Source: Acinetobacter tianfuensis
GTDB taxonomy: Bacteria > Pseudomonadota > Gammaproteobacteria > Pseudomonadales > Moraxellaceae
Reading direction: 5' to 3'
Assembly (NCBI RefSeq): GCF_003611465.1
Contig: NZ_RAXV01000022.1
Location: forward strand, 1 to 64,000
DNA length: 64,000 bases
A program made the position numbers and the translations under genes. Shown piece after piece: positions 29,309 to 39,041 of this stretch (the stretch's first letter is position 1; each line of letters begins with the position of its first letter). The notes beneath the pieces were generated by a model, which saw only the letters and a list, made by a program, of their open reading frames with translations, was not told the DNA's origin and made no database searches.

Positions 29309-30397
29309 TCACATCTGTTCTTGTTCAGCCCGTTTTTTTAAATAAATTCGTGTTGCAACAGCTGGAGAGTCGCTGGCAACTGAAATTTCAAAATGCTGTT
29401 CATCCCGATCATCTAGAACCTCTTCCAATGCACCTAAACCCACAACATCCTCTTGGAATGCTGCAAAAAGCTGTTCATGCATAAAGCTTTCGATATGCTC
29501 ATCATCTAAAGCAAAATCACGGCCATGAACAATAAAATAATGCATGGTATTGTTTGTTTCAGGTGTCAAAATATGTGCCGTATGAATTTTATATGTTTCA
29601 CGTGTTTGTTCATCTAAAGCAGAGTCGTAAAATTTCACACTTACCTGATGCAGCCCTGGAGACAAAAATTCTGATGCGGCAATACGCGCAGCAGTATTTT
29701 TTCCTGCTAAACCTGTTGTTTCGCCCCACACAGGAGATAAAGTCGTAGGCACCACCTCACGAATCAGTTTGTAATGACCCTCTTTCAGCTCTGTTTTATA
29801 AGGTGCACTGGCATAATCTGGTGTTCCAATTGTATCTGCATGTAAAAAGGTTAAGTGTGTCAGATCCATTAAGTTCTCATGCATACTGACATAGTTGCCG
29901 GGATGGAAAAAATAACCGGATGTACATGCCCAATCAGGGTTTTCTAACCACGGTAATTGTGGAATTTTCGACTCATCCGCCAAGTTTTGATCACCAAGCC
30001 AAATCCACACCAGCGGCCCTGTTTCAGCTAATTTATAGTTTTTAATTCCAATGCCGTGCGGACATTTGCTCTGTGATGGAATTTCAACAAGATCGCCTGT
30101 GTAATTGTACTTAAAGCCATGATAGCCGCAGACAATATGGTCGCCATCCAAATGGCTTTTAGACAAAGGAAATGAACGGTGTGCACAGCGGTCTTCCAAA
30201 GCGATAGGCGCTCCCTCTACAGTGCGGTACATCACGACACGTTTATTTAAAATTTTTCGCGCCAATAACTCACGGCCAATTTCATCTTTGAAAGCAGCGA
30301 CATACCATTCATTTAAAATGAGCGGCGTATCTTTATTGGCCATTTTACTGCTGGCCTTACGGCAGGCTTCAATAATATTTAAAACTGGAATTGTCAT
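29309..30397 (-). CDS. Rieske aromatic ring-hydroxylating oxygenase, VanA-like alpha subunit
   Basis: 362 residues. The N-terminal Rieske [2Fe-2S] centre has Cys71-x-His73 and Cys90-xx-His93 (CAHRSFPLSK, HIVCGYHGF). The C-terminal catalytic domain has the mononuclear iron region NLMDLTHLTFLHADTIG with the expected Asp-xx-His-xxxx-His ligands. The family includes vanillate O-demethylase and other O- or N-dealkylating oxygenases, which oxidise a substrate with electrons from a VanB-type reductase. The reductase gene is 46 nt upstream. A second in-frame Met (MANKDT, position 19) is a possible start. Substrate not determinable. Confidence 0.88.
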   Translation of the reverse strand: MTIPVLNIIEACRKASSKMANKDTPLILNEWYVAAFKDEIGRELLARKILNKRVVMYRTVEGAPIALEDRCAHRSFPLSKSHLDGDHIVCGYHGFKYNYTGDLVEIPSQSKCPHGIGIKNYKLAETGPLVWIWLGDQNLADESKIPQLPWLENPDWACTSGYFFHPGNYVSMHENLMDLTHLTFLHADTIGTPDYASAPYKTELKEGHYKLIREVVPTTLSPVWGETTGLAGKNTAARIAASEFLSPGLHQVSVKFYDSALDEQTRETYKIHTAHILTPETNNTMHYFIVHGRDFALDDEHIESFMHEQLFAAFQEDVVGLGALEEVLDDRDEQHFEISVASDSPAVATRIYLKKRAEQEQM

Positions 30398-30443
30398 ATT
30401 TTATTTCCCTAAAATTATGTCTATTTAAAAGCATTTTTCACAT

Positions 30444-31418
30444 TCAAAGATCAAGCTCAATCACTGAGCTTTGGGCACGCGAAACACAAATCAGCATCGT
30501 GTTATCGGCCGCTTTTTCTTCATCGCTTAAAATCATATCTAAATGTTCTGGTGTTCCTGAACACACTGTAACTTCGCAAGTCCTGCAAATTCCTGCCCGG
30601 CATGAAAATGGCAAATCCATACCGGCTTCTTCCAAAGCATCTAGAATTGACTGATCTGCCATAACTTGAATTTCTTGATTAGCGCGTTTTAATTTCACGG
30701 TAAAACTGCCGCTTTGGGCTGCTGTCGATACTGAGGCTGGCGCACTGAACCATTCAAAGTGGACATGCTGCGCAGGGAGATGGCCGGCAGCATTTTTCAC
30801 ACTTTGCATTAAGGCCTCGGGACCGCAGCAATACAGATGCTCATCTAAAGACAAAGAAGCAATAACTTGATGAATATCTAAATGGCGGCCGTCCTGCTCA
30901 TCATTAAAATGAAAATGCACATTGGCATCTGCCAATTGCTGCAGTTCTTCATAAAAACCTGTGCGCTGTTTATTGCGGACACTATAAAACAAGCGCCACT
31001 TTTTACCGTGTGCAATACACCAGCGAATCATGGATAAAATAGGCGTGATTCCGATGCCGCCGGCAATAAAGCAGTATGCAGGGGCATCAACCAGCAGAAA
31101 ATTATTTCGCGGCGCACTTACTTTTAAAACGCTGCCAACCCTTAAAGTCTGATGAATATTCAATGAACCGCCGCGGCCATCAGCAACGAGTCCAACAGCA
31201 ATCACATAACGGTGTGTTTCACTCGGGCAGTTCAATAATGAATAATGACGAATGCAGCCATTAGGTAAATAAACCTCTAAATGTGAGCCTGCAGTAAATG
31301 GACTCAAAGGCCTTTTCTGCGGATGCTGCAGCTCCAAAACAACAATATCTTTGGCTTCTGACTTAAAATCAGTAATACACAGTTCGAGTGCTGAACTTTC
31401 CATAGCGGATGCTTCCAT
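30444..31418 (-). CDS. VanB-like oxygenase reductase (FNR plus [2Fe-2S] ferredoxin)
   Basis: 324 residues. An FMN/FAD-binding barrel (HLEVYLPNGCIRHYSLLN) is followed by an NADH domain (FIAGGIGITPILSMI; later YCCGPEALM). The C-terminal plant-type ferredoxin has cysteines in SCRAGICRTCEV and LIC. It transfers electrons from NADH to the Rieske oxygenase encoded next. The ATG at 31418 is listed; that at 31403 has a better-spaced GGAAG. It is transcribed with the oxygenase and sits downstream of the LuxR-type regulator. Confidence 0.88.
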   Translation of the reverse strand: MEASAMESSALELCITDFKSEAKDIVVLELQHPQKRPLSPFTAGSHLEVYLPNGCIRHYSLLNCPSETHRYVIAVGLVADGRGGSLNIHQTLRVGSVLKVSAPRNNFLLVDAPAYCFIAGGIGITPILSMIRWCIAHGKKWRLFYSVRNKQRTGFYEELQQLADANVHFHFNDEQDGRHLDIHQVIASLSLDEHLYCCGPEALMQSVKNAAGHLPAQHVHFEWFSAPASVSTAAQSGSFTVKLKRANQEIQVMADQSILDALEEAGMDLPFSCRAGICRTCEVTVCSGTPEHLDMILSDEEKAADNTMLICVSRAQSSVIELDL

Positions 31419-31525
31419 TCCATATATGTCCTATATATGTCATGAAATATATACAACCCGCCCAATCGATCATGTCCCCCAAAAAGAGGACATCTTTCAT
31501 AGAAAATGCCAGATTGGCTGACACA

Positions 31526-32275
31526 CTAGGCCTGCATAAACATAGCAAATAACTGATTTTTAAAATTGATTCCAAGCTTATCAAAAGCACGGTTGCGGTA
31601 GGTTTTAATTGTCGATTCTTTTAATGCCATAGCGGCTGCAATCCCTGCATAACTCAGCCCTTTTAAAATGAGAGCGCAAACTTCAACTTCTTGCGGAGTC
31701 AATAAAGGCTGTCTTTTTAATAATTGTATTTTAAAATCGGGCTGTATCTGTAAAGCCAAGTGCCCCTGTATGAGCTTAGACAGTGCAGGAATCATTTGCT
31801 CAAAGTTGGCTAGCTCTAAGTCAGAATAAAACCCCTGCTCTTTATGCCGATAAAGATTGAATAAAATAGGATGGTTATTTTCATCCCGATAAAAACCGCA
31901 TAAGCGCTGAATCAAATCATTCTGTTCATAAATTTCACGCCGATAAGGTGAAAATATAATGTCATCTGCACAGACCTGCCCCGTGAGTGTCTGATTTTGC
32001 TTCAGTTCTTGAGTCGCTAAGTTTTGATATAAATCATCATATACATGAAATCGCTGCACATAAGATTGTCCGCAATGAAAAGGCACATTGTGATGATCAT
32101 TATGTGTTCCGCACAGCAGCAGGCTGGGTTTGCTGTTTTTTACGCGTAAAATAGAAAAATGCTTTGCATCTATCCATTCGGCTAAATATGCTAAAAAAGT
32201 GGATTCGAACTCTGGCCGCCCCATTAAGGCAACCAAACCAATAAAATTAGAAAAGTTTATATTTTCATTCATCAC
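31526..32275 (-). CDS. LuxR-family transcriptional regulator
   Basis: 249 residues. The C-terminal HTH has LLTPQEVEVCALILKGLSYAGIAAAMALKES split as scaffold and recognition helices, then TIKTYRNRAFDKLGI, diagnostic of the LuxR/GerE fold. The N-terminal 170 residues are not a recognisable autoinducer or receiver domain and may sense a pathway metabolite. It lies 107 nt upstream of the reductase gene on the same strand, so it is the probable activator of the oxygenase cluster. The 169-nt gap upstream to cas2-3 holds nothing recognisable. Confidence 0.78.
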   Translation of the reverse strand: MMNENINFSNFIGLVALMGRPEFESTFLAYLAEWIDAKHFSILRVKNSKPSLLLCGTHNDHHNVPFHCGQSYVQRFHVYDDLYQNLATQELKQNQTLTGQVCADDIIFSPYRREIYEQNDLIQRLCGFYRDENNHPILFNLYRHKEQGFYSDLELANFEQMIPALSKLIQGHLALQIQPDFKIQLLKRQPLLTPQEVEVCALILKGLSYAGIAAAMALKESTIKTYRNRAFDKLGINFKNQLFAMFMQA

Positions 32276-32444
32276 TTTAATCCTTTAAGTGATATCCATA
32301 AGCCCTGCAGCTCAAAATTTACAGCCCGAATCACACAATATATTTATATGCTAGCTTTATCCAGCCTTTAGCTATCGGCAATGGCCAAAAAACTATTGCT
32401 TAAACTCCATGCATTAAATGATGCAGTCTAAATAAAAGTTCTTC

Positions 32445-35400
32445 TCAGCTTTTCGCTAAAATTCCAAAACCTAGATGATAAACCCACTGAGGGATTTCAT
32501 CGTCATAAATCGCTAAAGATATTTTACAGCCGTCTTGCACTGCAATGCCTTGCTCTGAACACAGCACCGTCAATTGCTCAGGAGCTAAATTTAACCATGC
32601 ATTATCAGGCGCAAGCTCCCTATCAAAATAAACAGTTTTACATTGCTGTTCATATTGACCTGTTTGAAAATTGAGTTCTTTTTGGTTTTCAGGATAATGA
32701 AAAATCATCAGCTCATCATCTTGATAATCAAAGCTATACACTTCTTTCTTTTGATAAGCACGTAAACAGGTATCTTTATAAATCTGCTCTTGCATTAAAT
32801 CCGAATGCACTTGAACATTGGAAAACTTTTGATCTCCTGAAGATGCAAAATATTCCTCATTAAATTCTTGGATTTGCTCATCATCAAACTTGGCAAAAGC
32901 ACAATATTGCATATCAAAACGCAATCGTGCATCAATCACCAAAGTATTTTCTTCTGACCAAGGCAAAAGTTTGGCTAAATCTTGTGTTTTATAGCGTTCT
33001 TCGGCATCTGCATAGCCCTCATAACCAGGACGTGTAAAAGCAAAGGCTTTACGATTATTTTCTTTATTTTGACAATAACGATAATTAAATTGCGGAATCA
33101 CAATATTGGGCTGTTTAACAGCATTTAAACGATGACGATTGACCCGTCCTGCGGTTTGTACAATCGATTGAACACTCGACGCATCAATCACAGCCCAATC
33201 AAAATCATGATCTCGCCCAACTTCCTCCACAGGTGTTGCAATCACAATAAAAGGAATATCTGGACTTTGGCTTTCTTTTAAAATGGTGACAATTTCATCA
33301 TCTGTATAAATGTGTTCATTGCCTGTAGGGCGTTTTGTGCCTTTTTTATGCCGTGTCAGTAAAGCATCTAAACGCTGTTCTTTATAAAAGCGTGAAATTA
33401 ACCAATCATTGGCATGGTAACAAGCGACTTTGGCATGCGCTAATTCTTCGGTTAAATACTTTGCTAAATGAATTGCATGTTTAATATTTGCGACACGAAT
33501 CAGTCCAAAAGAAATATGCTTATCGCTTTTCTTTACCGCCCAACGGTGCTGTTGATGTAAATTTTTAACCTGTTCTAAAATTACAGCTTGCCAATTTTTT
33601 ACGGATGGATTGTCAATTTGAGCGAGTGCAGCCAAACGATAAGGCTGTGCTGATTTTTCTGCTAGAACTTGCTGCAAGGCATTTAAATGCTGCTGATAAT
33701 GTTGGATAAAATTAAATTTTTCCTCCGTATTCACAATTTGTATCTTAGGTTTTAACTCATTATCTGCTATAGCAAGCATAAATTTTTGCGGTGTTTGATA
33801 TAACGCTGCGCGCATTTCTATGCCTGACTCAAAAGCACGGTAAACACTGTCTGCTACTGTACTCGATAAAGTCGCAGAAGAACAAATCACATGGCGTCCA
33901 TACATGGCAGAAAGTTGTACTAGGCGTAACACAGCCATCAAAGATTTCGGCTCATAACCATCAATTTCATCTAGAACCAAATCACTGCTCATAAGTCTAA
34001 GTAAAGCTTTTACGTGGTGACCTTGACGGTGCGGCTCGCCTGCTGCAATTAAATAATCAATCGTAGATACTAAAATTGGAGATGTTAAAACGGTTTGTGC
34101 AGTTTTATCGATGCTTTTTTTACCCTTAAAATTTTGAGTAAATAAAGGAATCAGCCACGAAGGTAAATCTTGTGTTTCACCATAAGCATCGAAGATTGGT
34201 TCTGCGAGATTTTCATCATCATCCACACCTGCATCTTGAGCATTGCGCTGATTAAATAAGCTTTGTGTGGTTTTATCTCCAATAATCACGGCAATTTCAT
34301 CTTCAGATAAATTCATCGATTGCTGTAAGGCTTCACCTGTTTGCAAGGTTAAAGAACGTAAATTGAGAGCAATCGCAATACGCGGATCATGGGGTCTTAA
34401 AGTACAAGCTGCGCGCAAATTCATACGGGTTTTACCGCTGCCTGTCCCTGCAATATTCAGCATTAAACAGGGTACATCTGGGGTTTTATTGATTTGTTTT
34501 TGCAGTGCATTGGCGACATGGTTTTGCCATAAAAATCGATTTTCGGTAGATGCCTGACAAATATATTCAACGGTTTGCTCACTCAATCCCGATAAATTTA
34601 AATCTGTCAGCATTTTTGCGGCGATATAGGCAGATCGATCTCCCACTTGCTGTAAGTGCCAATCTAAAGGCTGATCTTGTGTTTTTTCTATTTTACCTTG
34701 CAGATTTTTCTTATATTTTGTATTGGCAAATAAATGGATATTTTCAGGCAAAGACTCAGAAAATTGTTCTGCTGAAACAATATGATCTGCATGAATCAGT
34801 GCTGCACGCGCATGTAGAGACAATGCTTTCCAATAGAGTGTATTGTCTTTGGCAAATTCCGTCTGTTTGGCCAAGCGATCCATCCGATGGCGATGGCTTT
34901 TAAAAATACTTTCCGGCAAATCGCCTGCACAAGTGATTTGCTCCGCTGACGGTAAAGGATCTCGCACATGCAAAGAAGAAGCATAATGTTTATCCCCCAA
35001 TAAACCATGATGTGTGACAACCAAATAATCAACCGCTTCTAATTCATTTTGTAAGAAGGTTTTTTTAACATCTTCCCGATGCCCTAAACTTAAATGATCT
35101 ATTTTACGATCAATTTTTTCCCACGCTTGCTGCCACTGCCAATCATTGGCACGCATGGCTTGTAAGAGTTTTAATGATAGCCACTCATGCCGAATTTGGT
35201 CTTTAACTTTTTGCCCTGCCATTTTTGGGCTCAGTTTGCGCTGGAAATGTTTAGACGCTTTACCAATATCATGCACATCGCCCGCTGCCCCTGCCAATAA
35301 GCTCGCTGCTTTTATCCATTCAGGAATTTGCAATTGTTTTTGCTGTTTTTGGGTTGATGCGACAGGATATGCCCCTGTTAAATTAAATTTATGTTTTGAA

Positions 35401-35630
35401 CCAACCACCCACACCAATTTCATTCTGCGCATGCCGTAATTGACATAAGCCGCTACAGCTGTTTGCCGAGTTGCAGTACGTTTTAATGCCATACGGATTT
35501 CTTTTAAACCCTCCATGGTCATAGGCACTTGCCAAGAACTTTGCCCTGTACGGATGGCATAGCTGTCTAATATCGCACGCGTCTTTTTTAAGGCTTTTTT
35601 TTCACAGGCAGAGATCAATATCGTGTACAT
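32445..35630 (-). CDS. cas3: Type I-F Cas2-Cas3 fusion nuclease-helicase
   Basis: 1061 residues. An N-terminal Cas2 domain (MYTILISACEKKALKKTR, about 1-95) is fused to an HD nuclease (GDVHDIGKASKHF, metal-binding His-Asp). A superfamily 2 helicase follows with Walker A NIAGTGSGKTR, the box DLVLDEIDGYE, motif III SSATL and motif VI QTAGRVNRHR. The Cas2-Cas3 fusion defines subtype I-F: Cas2 works with Cas1 in spacer integration and Cas3 shreds target DNA. The frame extends 13 codons upstream, but the MYTILIS start matches Cas2. It is transcribed away from the cas8f operon instead of following cas1. Confidence 0.93.
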   Translation of the reverse strand: MYTILISACEKKALKKTRAILDSYAIRTGQSSWQVPMTMEGLKEIRMALKRTATRQTAVAAYVNYGMRRMKLVWVVGSKHKFNLTGAYPVASTQKQQKQLQIPEWIKAASLLAGAAGDVHDIGKASKHFQRKLSPKMAGQKVKDQIRHEWLSLKLLQAMRANDWQWQQAWEKIDRKIDHLSLGHREDVKKTFLQNELEAVDYLVVTHHGLLGDKHYASSLHVRDPLPSAEQITCAGDLPESIFKSHRHRMDRLAKQTEFAKDNTLYWKALSLHARAALIHADHIVSAEQFSESLPENIHLFANTKYKKNLQGKIEKTQDQPLDWHLQQVGDRSAYIAAKMLTDLNLSGLSEQTVEYICQASTENRFLWQNHVANALQKQINKTPDVPCLMLNIAGTGSGKTRMNLRAACTLRPHDPRIAIALNLRSLTLQTGEALQQSMNLSEDEIAVIIGDKTTQSLFNQRNAQDAGVDDDENLAEPIFDAYGETQDLPSWLIPLFTQNFKGKKSIDKTAQTVLTSPILVSTIDYLIAAGEPHRQGHHVKALLRLMSSDLVLDEIDGYEPKSLMAVLRLVQLSAMYGRHVICSSATLSSTVADSVYRAFESGIEMRAALYQTPQKFMLAIADNELKPKIQIVNTEEKFNFIQHYQQHLNALQQVLAEKSAQPYRLAALAQIDNPSVKNWQAVILEQVKNLHQQHRWAVKKSDKHISFGLIRVANIKHAIHLAKYLTEELAHAKVACYHANDWLISRFYKEQRLDALLTRHKKGTKRPTGNEHIYTDDEIVTILKESQSPDIPFIVIATPVEEVGRDHDFDWAVIDASSVQSIVQTAGRVNRHRLNAVKQPNIVIPQFNYRYCQNKENNRKAFAFTRPGYEGYADAEERYKTQDLAKLLPWSEENTLVIDARLRFDMQYCAFAKFDDEQIQEFNEEYFASSGDQKFSNVQVHSDLMQEQIYKDTCLRAYQKKEVYSFDYQDDELMIFHYPENQKELNFQTGQYEQQCKTVYFDRELAPDNAWLNLAPEQLTVLCSEQGIAVQDGCKISLAIYDDEIPQWVYHLGFGILAKS

Positions 35631-35697
35631 AATTAAAATTATAAATTTAGACAAGCTATTGTTTAGCACATAAATACTTGTAATTAAAAATATTTAG

Positions 35698-35751
35698 CGA
35701 CACAAGTTGACACAGGAAATCATATTTAAAAATTTGCGACAACTTATGTCG
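35698..35751. promoter_or_regulatory. 16-nt inverted repeat in the divergent cas promoter
   Basis: The arms CGACACAAGTTGACAC (35698-35713) and GCGACAACTTATGTCG (35736-35751) are inverted repeats with 13 of 16 positions matching. The right arm is also internally palindromic (CGACA-5-TGTCG). The site lies in the 223-bp region between cas2-3 and cas8f and could control both transcripts. The rest of that gap is AT-rich with no gene. Confidence 0.5.
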
Positions 35752-35853
35752 TCTCGATTAATTATCACTCTATTCTTAGTATATTGTTTATGCTAAAACA
35801 GAACCATTAAAGATATTTCATAACAAATACATAGATTTAACTAGAGATTAAAG

Positions 35854-37017
35854 ATGACTTCCGAAACAACAGATCAGGATATTTATCAGCAAACCCTTGC
35901 TGAGTCTGTCCATTTTAGCGTTAAAACCATCAATTCTAATATTGAAAAAGGCGGTATCCGTGTCTCAAAGGATCAAACTTTAGATTTGCCTTATATTTCT
36001 ACCCGTACCCTACTCGCAGATCAATTACTTGTCCCTACTGACTACCAAGCCAATGCAGGAAAAACTGCGACATTATTTAAAGTGGTCAAAGCTGCTCAGC
36101 TTGATGAAGATTTATCCGAAATGGATGATGAATTTAAAAATCATGTAAATCAGCTTAAACCTCACTTTAAAACTGCATTACAAAAATCATTTTCTACAGG
36201 TTTAGACCATATTGATATTCGGATGCGTCAATTGCTGATTCCTCAAAAAGATGACTGTTATATTTCACTGAGCCCATTATCAGCCGCTGGCGTAAATTTG
36301 CTGTTAAATGCCGAAGTAGACCGCTTAAAAGAACAGCGTAAAACCGAAGGACAACAATCTCAGCTACGAAATATTAAAACAGCCGTTTTGGGGATTGGCG
36401 GATCAAATCCGCAAAATGTCGGCAGTTTAGTGCGTGCAATGCAGCGCCCAATTGTCGTTTCTGCACCTACGATCAATCCTCAAGAAAAATTAGCTTTTCA
36501 ATATTTCTATAAAGGTTTTGAGTATGAGATTTCAAGTGCTTATATCAACCGTGCGCTTTATATTGAACTGACACAATATGCCCAAAAACTCATTGAACAA
36601 AAGCAACTCAGTCATGATCTTGGTTTCAATGACATTGGCATCCATGCGCCATTGAGCAATATGGATACCCGTGCCGAAGAAATCGATACATTAAAGATGA
36701 TTGTTGAAAATGTTTTAGCTCAAGGTCAAGATATTCTTGAAATTTTAAAGACTATCGAAAAACAATTGCCCTCACGTGAAGATTTAGAACGTGATTCTTT
36801 GTGGAGTCATCCGAGTGTTTCAGTTCTGACACAAGGTTTAATTAATCCCGAATTACAACAATATGAAGATTGGCAAATTGTATTTGCTGATCATTTGGCT
36901 AAGAAAATTACCCAGCATCCTTATTGGGATAAAAACGGCGAGAAAAGTGAAATTTCACTGTCGGAAGCAGATGCTAAAACTTTCTTATCACGTCGTATTC
37001 AGGAGTTACTCAAATGA
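35854..37017 (+). CDS. cas8f: Cas8f (Csy1), large subunit of I-F Cascade
   Basis: 387 residues, shorter than the Pseudomonas protein (about 430). The central part LLIPQKDDCYISLSPLSAAGVNLLL and then VLGIGGSNPQNVGSLVRAM corresponds to the conserved block of Csy1, where GGxxPQN is the recognisable core. The N-terminal 120 residues are divergent. Cas8f recognises the PAM and clamps the crRNA 5' end with Cas5f. It is the first gene of the csy operon and overlaps cas5f by 4 nt. The assignment rests on the core motif, position and size. Confidence 0.82.
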   Translation: MTSETTDQDIYQQTLAESVHFSVKTINSNIEKGGIRVSKDQTLDLPYISTRTLLADQLLVPTDYQANAGKTATLFKVVKAAQLDEDLSEMDDEFKNHVNQLKPHFKTALQKSFSTGLDHIDIRMRQLLIPQKDDCYISLSPLSAAGVNLLLNAEVDRLKEQRKTEGQQSQLRNIKTAVLGIGGSNPQNVGSLVRAMQRPIVVSAPTINPQEKLAFQYFYKGFEYEISSAYINRALYIELTQYAQKLIEQKQLSHDLGFNDIGIHAPLSNMDTRAEEIDTLKMIVENVLAQGQDILEILKTIEKQLPSREDLERDSLWSHPSVSVLTQGLINPELQQYEDWQIVFADHLAKKITQHPYWDKNGEKSEISLSEADAKTFLSRRIQELLK

Positions 37018-37916
37018 GCCGTTTTATTGTCATTCCCTATATTAAAGTACAAGCGGCGAATTTTGTCAGTAATGGTTTGCTGATGGGCGGTGCGCCTTTA
37101 ATGGCTGCTGCAATGTTTAGTCATCATTTAGCGCGCCAACTTGAATGTGAAGATGAAGGTTTTCATTATATTCATCACGATATGCAAGGTTTAGGCGGTG
37201 AAGCTTACGGACGTTTTACCCCTGCACAGCGTCGCGGGGCAACTTTTATTGGGAAAACTGACTATTCATCTAAAAATAAATATGCGCTGTCCTTACAGCC
37301 AACAGCAAGCTGCCATTTACTCTTTAGTTTGGTGTTACAAGTCGATGAATCATCACCTGATATAGATACATTAATTGATGTACTCAAACGCAGTAAATTT
37401 GCAGGCGGTTCTATTTTAGAGTTTGGGCAAATCCAAGTACTTAAAAATTTAAAAAAGGCATTGCGGCAAATTAGTTCGGGTTTCCTTATTCGTGATCGTC
37501 ATGATTTACTCGAAAATTATCAAAAAGCTTATCAAGTCAATCGTTTGCAGGCATTCACACAGCTGCTTGCCTATAAAGCCCAAGATAAACAGAGCGATGT
37601 TCCCCGTTTGGCTTTATTACCTACAGAACGCTTGGAATGGTTATCTGCCACCACTTTAGGTTATGCCCTATTAGAGCAACCTACTGCTGAACGCTCAGGC
37701 ATTCGCCATGCAGATGATCAAGAAGAAACAGCGCATGCTTATGCCGAACCCTTAACAGGCTTAATCGACTATTTATCTTTAAACCATGTTTTATCTGAAA
37801 TTGAAAAAGAAGATTCTGACTACCCTGATGACTATTTAGCAGAACTGCAATGGTCACATGGCTGGCTTCAAGATGATGTTTTTTTATTGCAGCAAAATCA
37901 AAACTCAGACAATTAA
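37014..37916 (+). CDS. cas5f: Cas5f (Csy2)
   Basis: 300 residues. It begins MSRFIVIPYIKVQAANFVSNGLLMGGAPLMAAA split over the first strand-helix, the Csy2 hallmark in which the protein binds the crRNA 5' handle with Cas8f. Further on, GFHYIHHDMQGLGGEAYGR and GGSILEFGQIQVL match family-conserved regions. It overlaps the end of cas8f (ATGA) and precedes cas7f by 25 nt, implying translational coupling. Cytoplasmic interference complex. Confidence 0.88.
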   Translation: MSRFIVIPYIKVQAANFVSNGLLMGGAPLMAAAMFSHHLARQLECEDEGFHYIHHDMQGLGGEAYGRFTPAQRRGATFIGKTDYSSKNKYALSLQPTASCHLLFSLVLQVDESSPDIDTLIDVLKRSKFAGGSILEFGQIQVLKNLKKALRQISSGFLIRDRHDLLENYQKAYQVNRLQAFTQLLAYKAQDKQSDVPRLALLPTERLEWLSATTLGYALLEQPTAERSGIRHADDQEETAHAYAEPLTGLIDYLSLNHVLSEIEKEDSDYPDDYLAELQWSHGWLQDDVFLLQQNQNSDN

Positions 37917-37941
37917 TTGATACTTTATAGGAATAATCTTC

Positions 37942-39039
37942 ATGTCTAAAATTGAAAACTTTAAAAAACTGCCGGGCAGTCTTTCATTACAACGCGGCAC
38001 CTTAATTAGTGATGCAGCTTTTTATCATTTACACGCAGATGGTACTGAAGAGGTTTTGCAGGTGATGTATCACGGTATTCGCGGTACACAAAACGTGGCA
38101 GGCAATAAAGCCAAAGGCGCTGCTGCAGGTAATTCTACTGCACGCGAAGTATCCAATATTCAAATGACTGAATCGGCGAAACTATTTCCAAATACCCAAT
38201 TATTGGTGAAATGGGATTTACGTTTTATTGATTTACAGCATATTTTATTTGCTGCCGCTACCAAAGCAGGTGCAGACAAACAAGATGAAAAGGATTTCCG
38301 CCAAGGTTTTAAAAATTTTGTCGAAAAAGCCAAAGAAAGTGAAGGTATTCAGGAAGTTGCTCGCCGTTATGTGCGTAATATTGTCAATGGACGCTGGTTG
38401 TGGCGTAACCGTGTGATTGCAGAAAATATTGTCATTAAAGTGAGTAAAACTAAGGTGCATGACAATAGCCAAACGGTAAAAGGCTACGAAGAAATTGCCC
38501 AATTTAATGCACTTGATTACGGTTTAAAATCGTTTGCAGATGTGTCGGCGGACGAACAAAAAATTGCTGATATTATTGTCAAAGGTATGCAAGGCGATGT
38601 GAGTTCAGGTTTACATATTGAAGCGATTTTAGATTTTGGTATGGGTGCAGTTGAAGTATTTCCATCACAAAACTATTTAGAAGATAAACCGAAAGGTTTC
38701 TCTCGTTCATTGTATCAACTCAATCCTAAAAAACCGAATAAGCAAGCGAGTGATAATCAATTTTTAGGGCAAGCCGCGATTCGTGATCAGAAAATTGGCA
38801 ATGCGCTGCGTACCATTGATACGTGGTATCCCGAATTTGTTGAAAATGATGAAAAACCAATTCCTATTGAGCCAAATGGTGCCAGTTTAGATGCACAGCA
38901 ATTTTTCCGTGTAGGTAAAGAAAAGGTTTCAGGTTTTGATATTTTAAAAGAAATCCGCACTTTAGATCCAAACAGCGAAAAAGGCATGTTCCTCATCGCT
39001 TGTTTAATCCGTGGCGGCGTTTACTCCGAGGGAGAGTAA
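37942..39039 (+). CDS. cas7f: Cas7f (Csy3), backbone subunit
   Basis: 365 residues. The N-terminal SLSLQRGTLISDAAFYHL and later NIQMTESAKLFPNTQ, with the central RYVRNIVNGRWLWRNRV, are the Csy3 signatures. Six copies coat the 32-nt spacer part of the crRNA in I-F Cascade. It has GGAATAATCTTC before the ATG and ends 2 nt before cas6f, whose Shine-Dalgarno GGAG lies inside its last codons. Operon member. Confidence 0.93.
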   Translation: MSKIENFKKLPGSLSLQRGTLISDAAFYHLHADGTEEVLQVMYHGIRGTQNVAGNKAKGAAAGNSTAREVSNIQMTESAKLFPNTQLLVKWDLRFIDLQHILFAAATKAGADKQDEKDFRQGFKNFVEKAKESEGIQEVARRYVRNIVNGRWLWRNRVIAENIVIKVSKTKVHDNSQTVKGYEEIAQFNALDYGLKSFADVSADEQKIADIIVKGMQGDVSSGLHIEAILDFGMGAVEVFPSQNYLEDKPKGFSRSLYQLNPKKPNKQASDNQFLGQAAIRDQKIGNALRTIDTWYPEFVENDEKPIPIEPNGASLDAQQFFRVGKEKVSGFDILKEIRTLDPNSEKGMFLIACLIRGGVYSEGE

Positions 39040-39041
39040 GC

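Noticed and set aside
31419..31460. Extra GACA half-sites (TTTCATGACA on the minus strand) upstream of the VanB-like gene
   Set aside because: One half resembles the AraC-type site, but no partner lies 21 bp away; spacings are 11 and 35.
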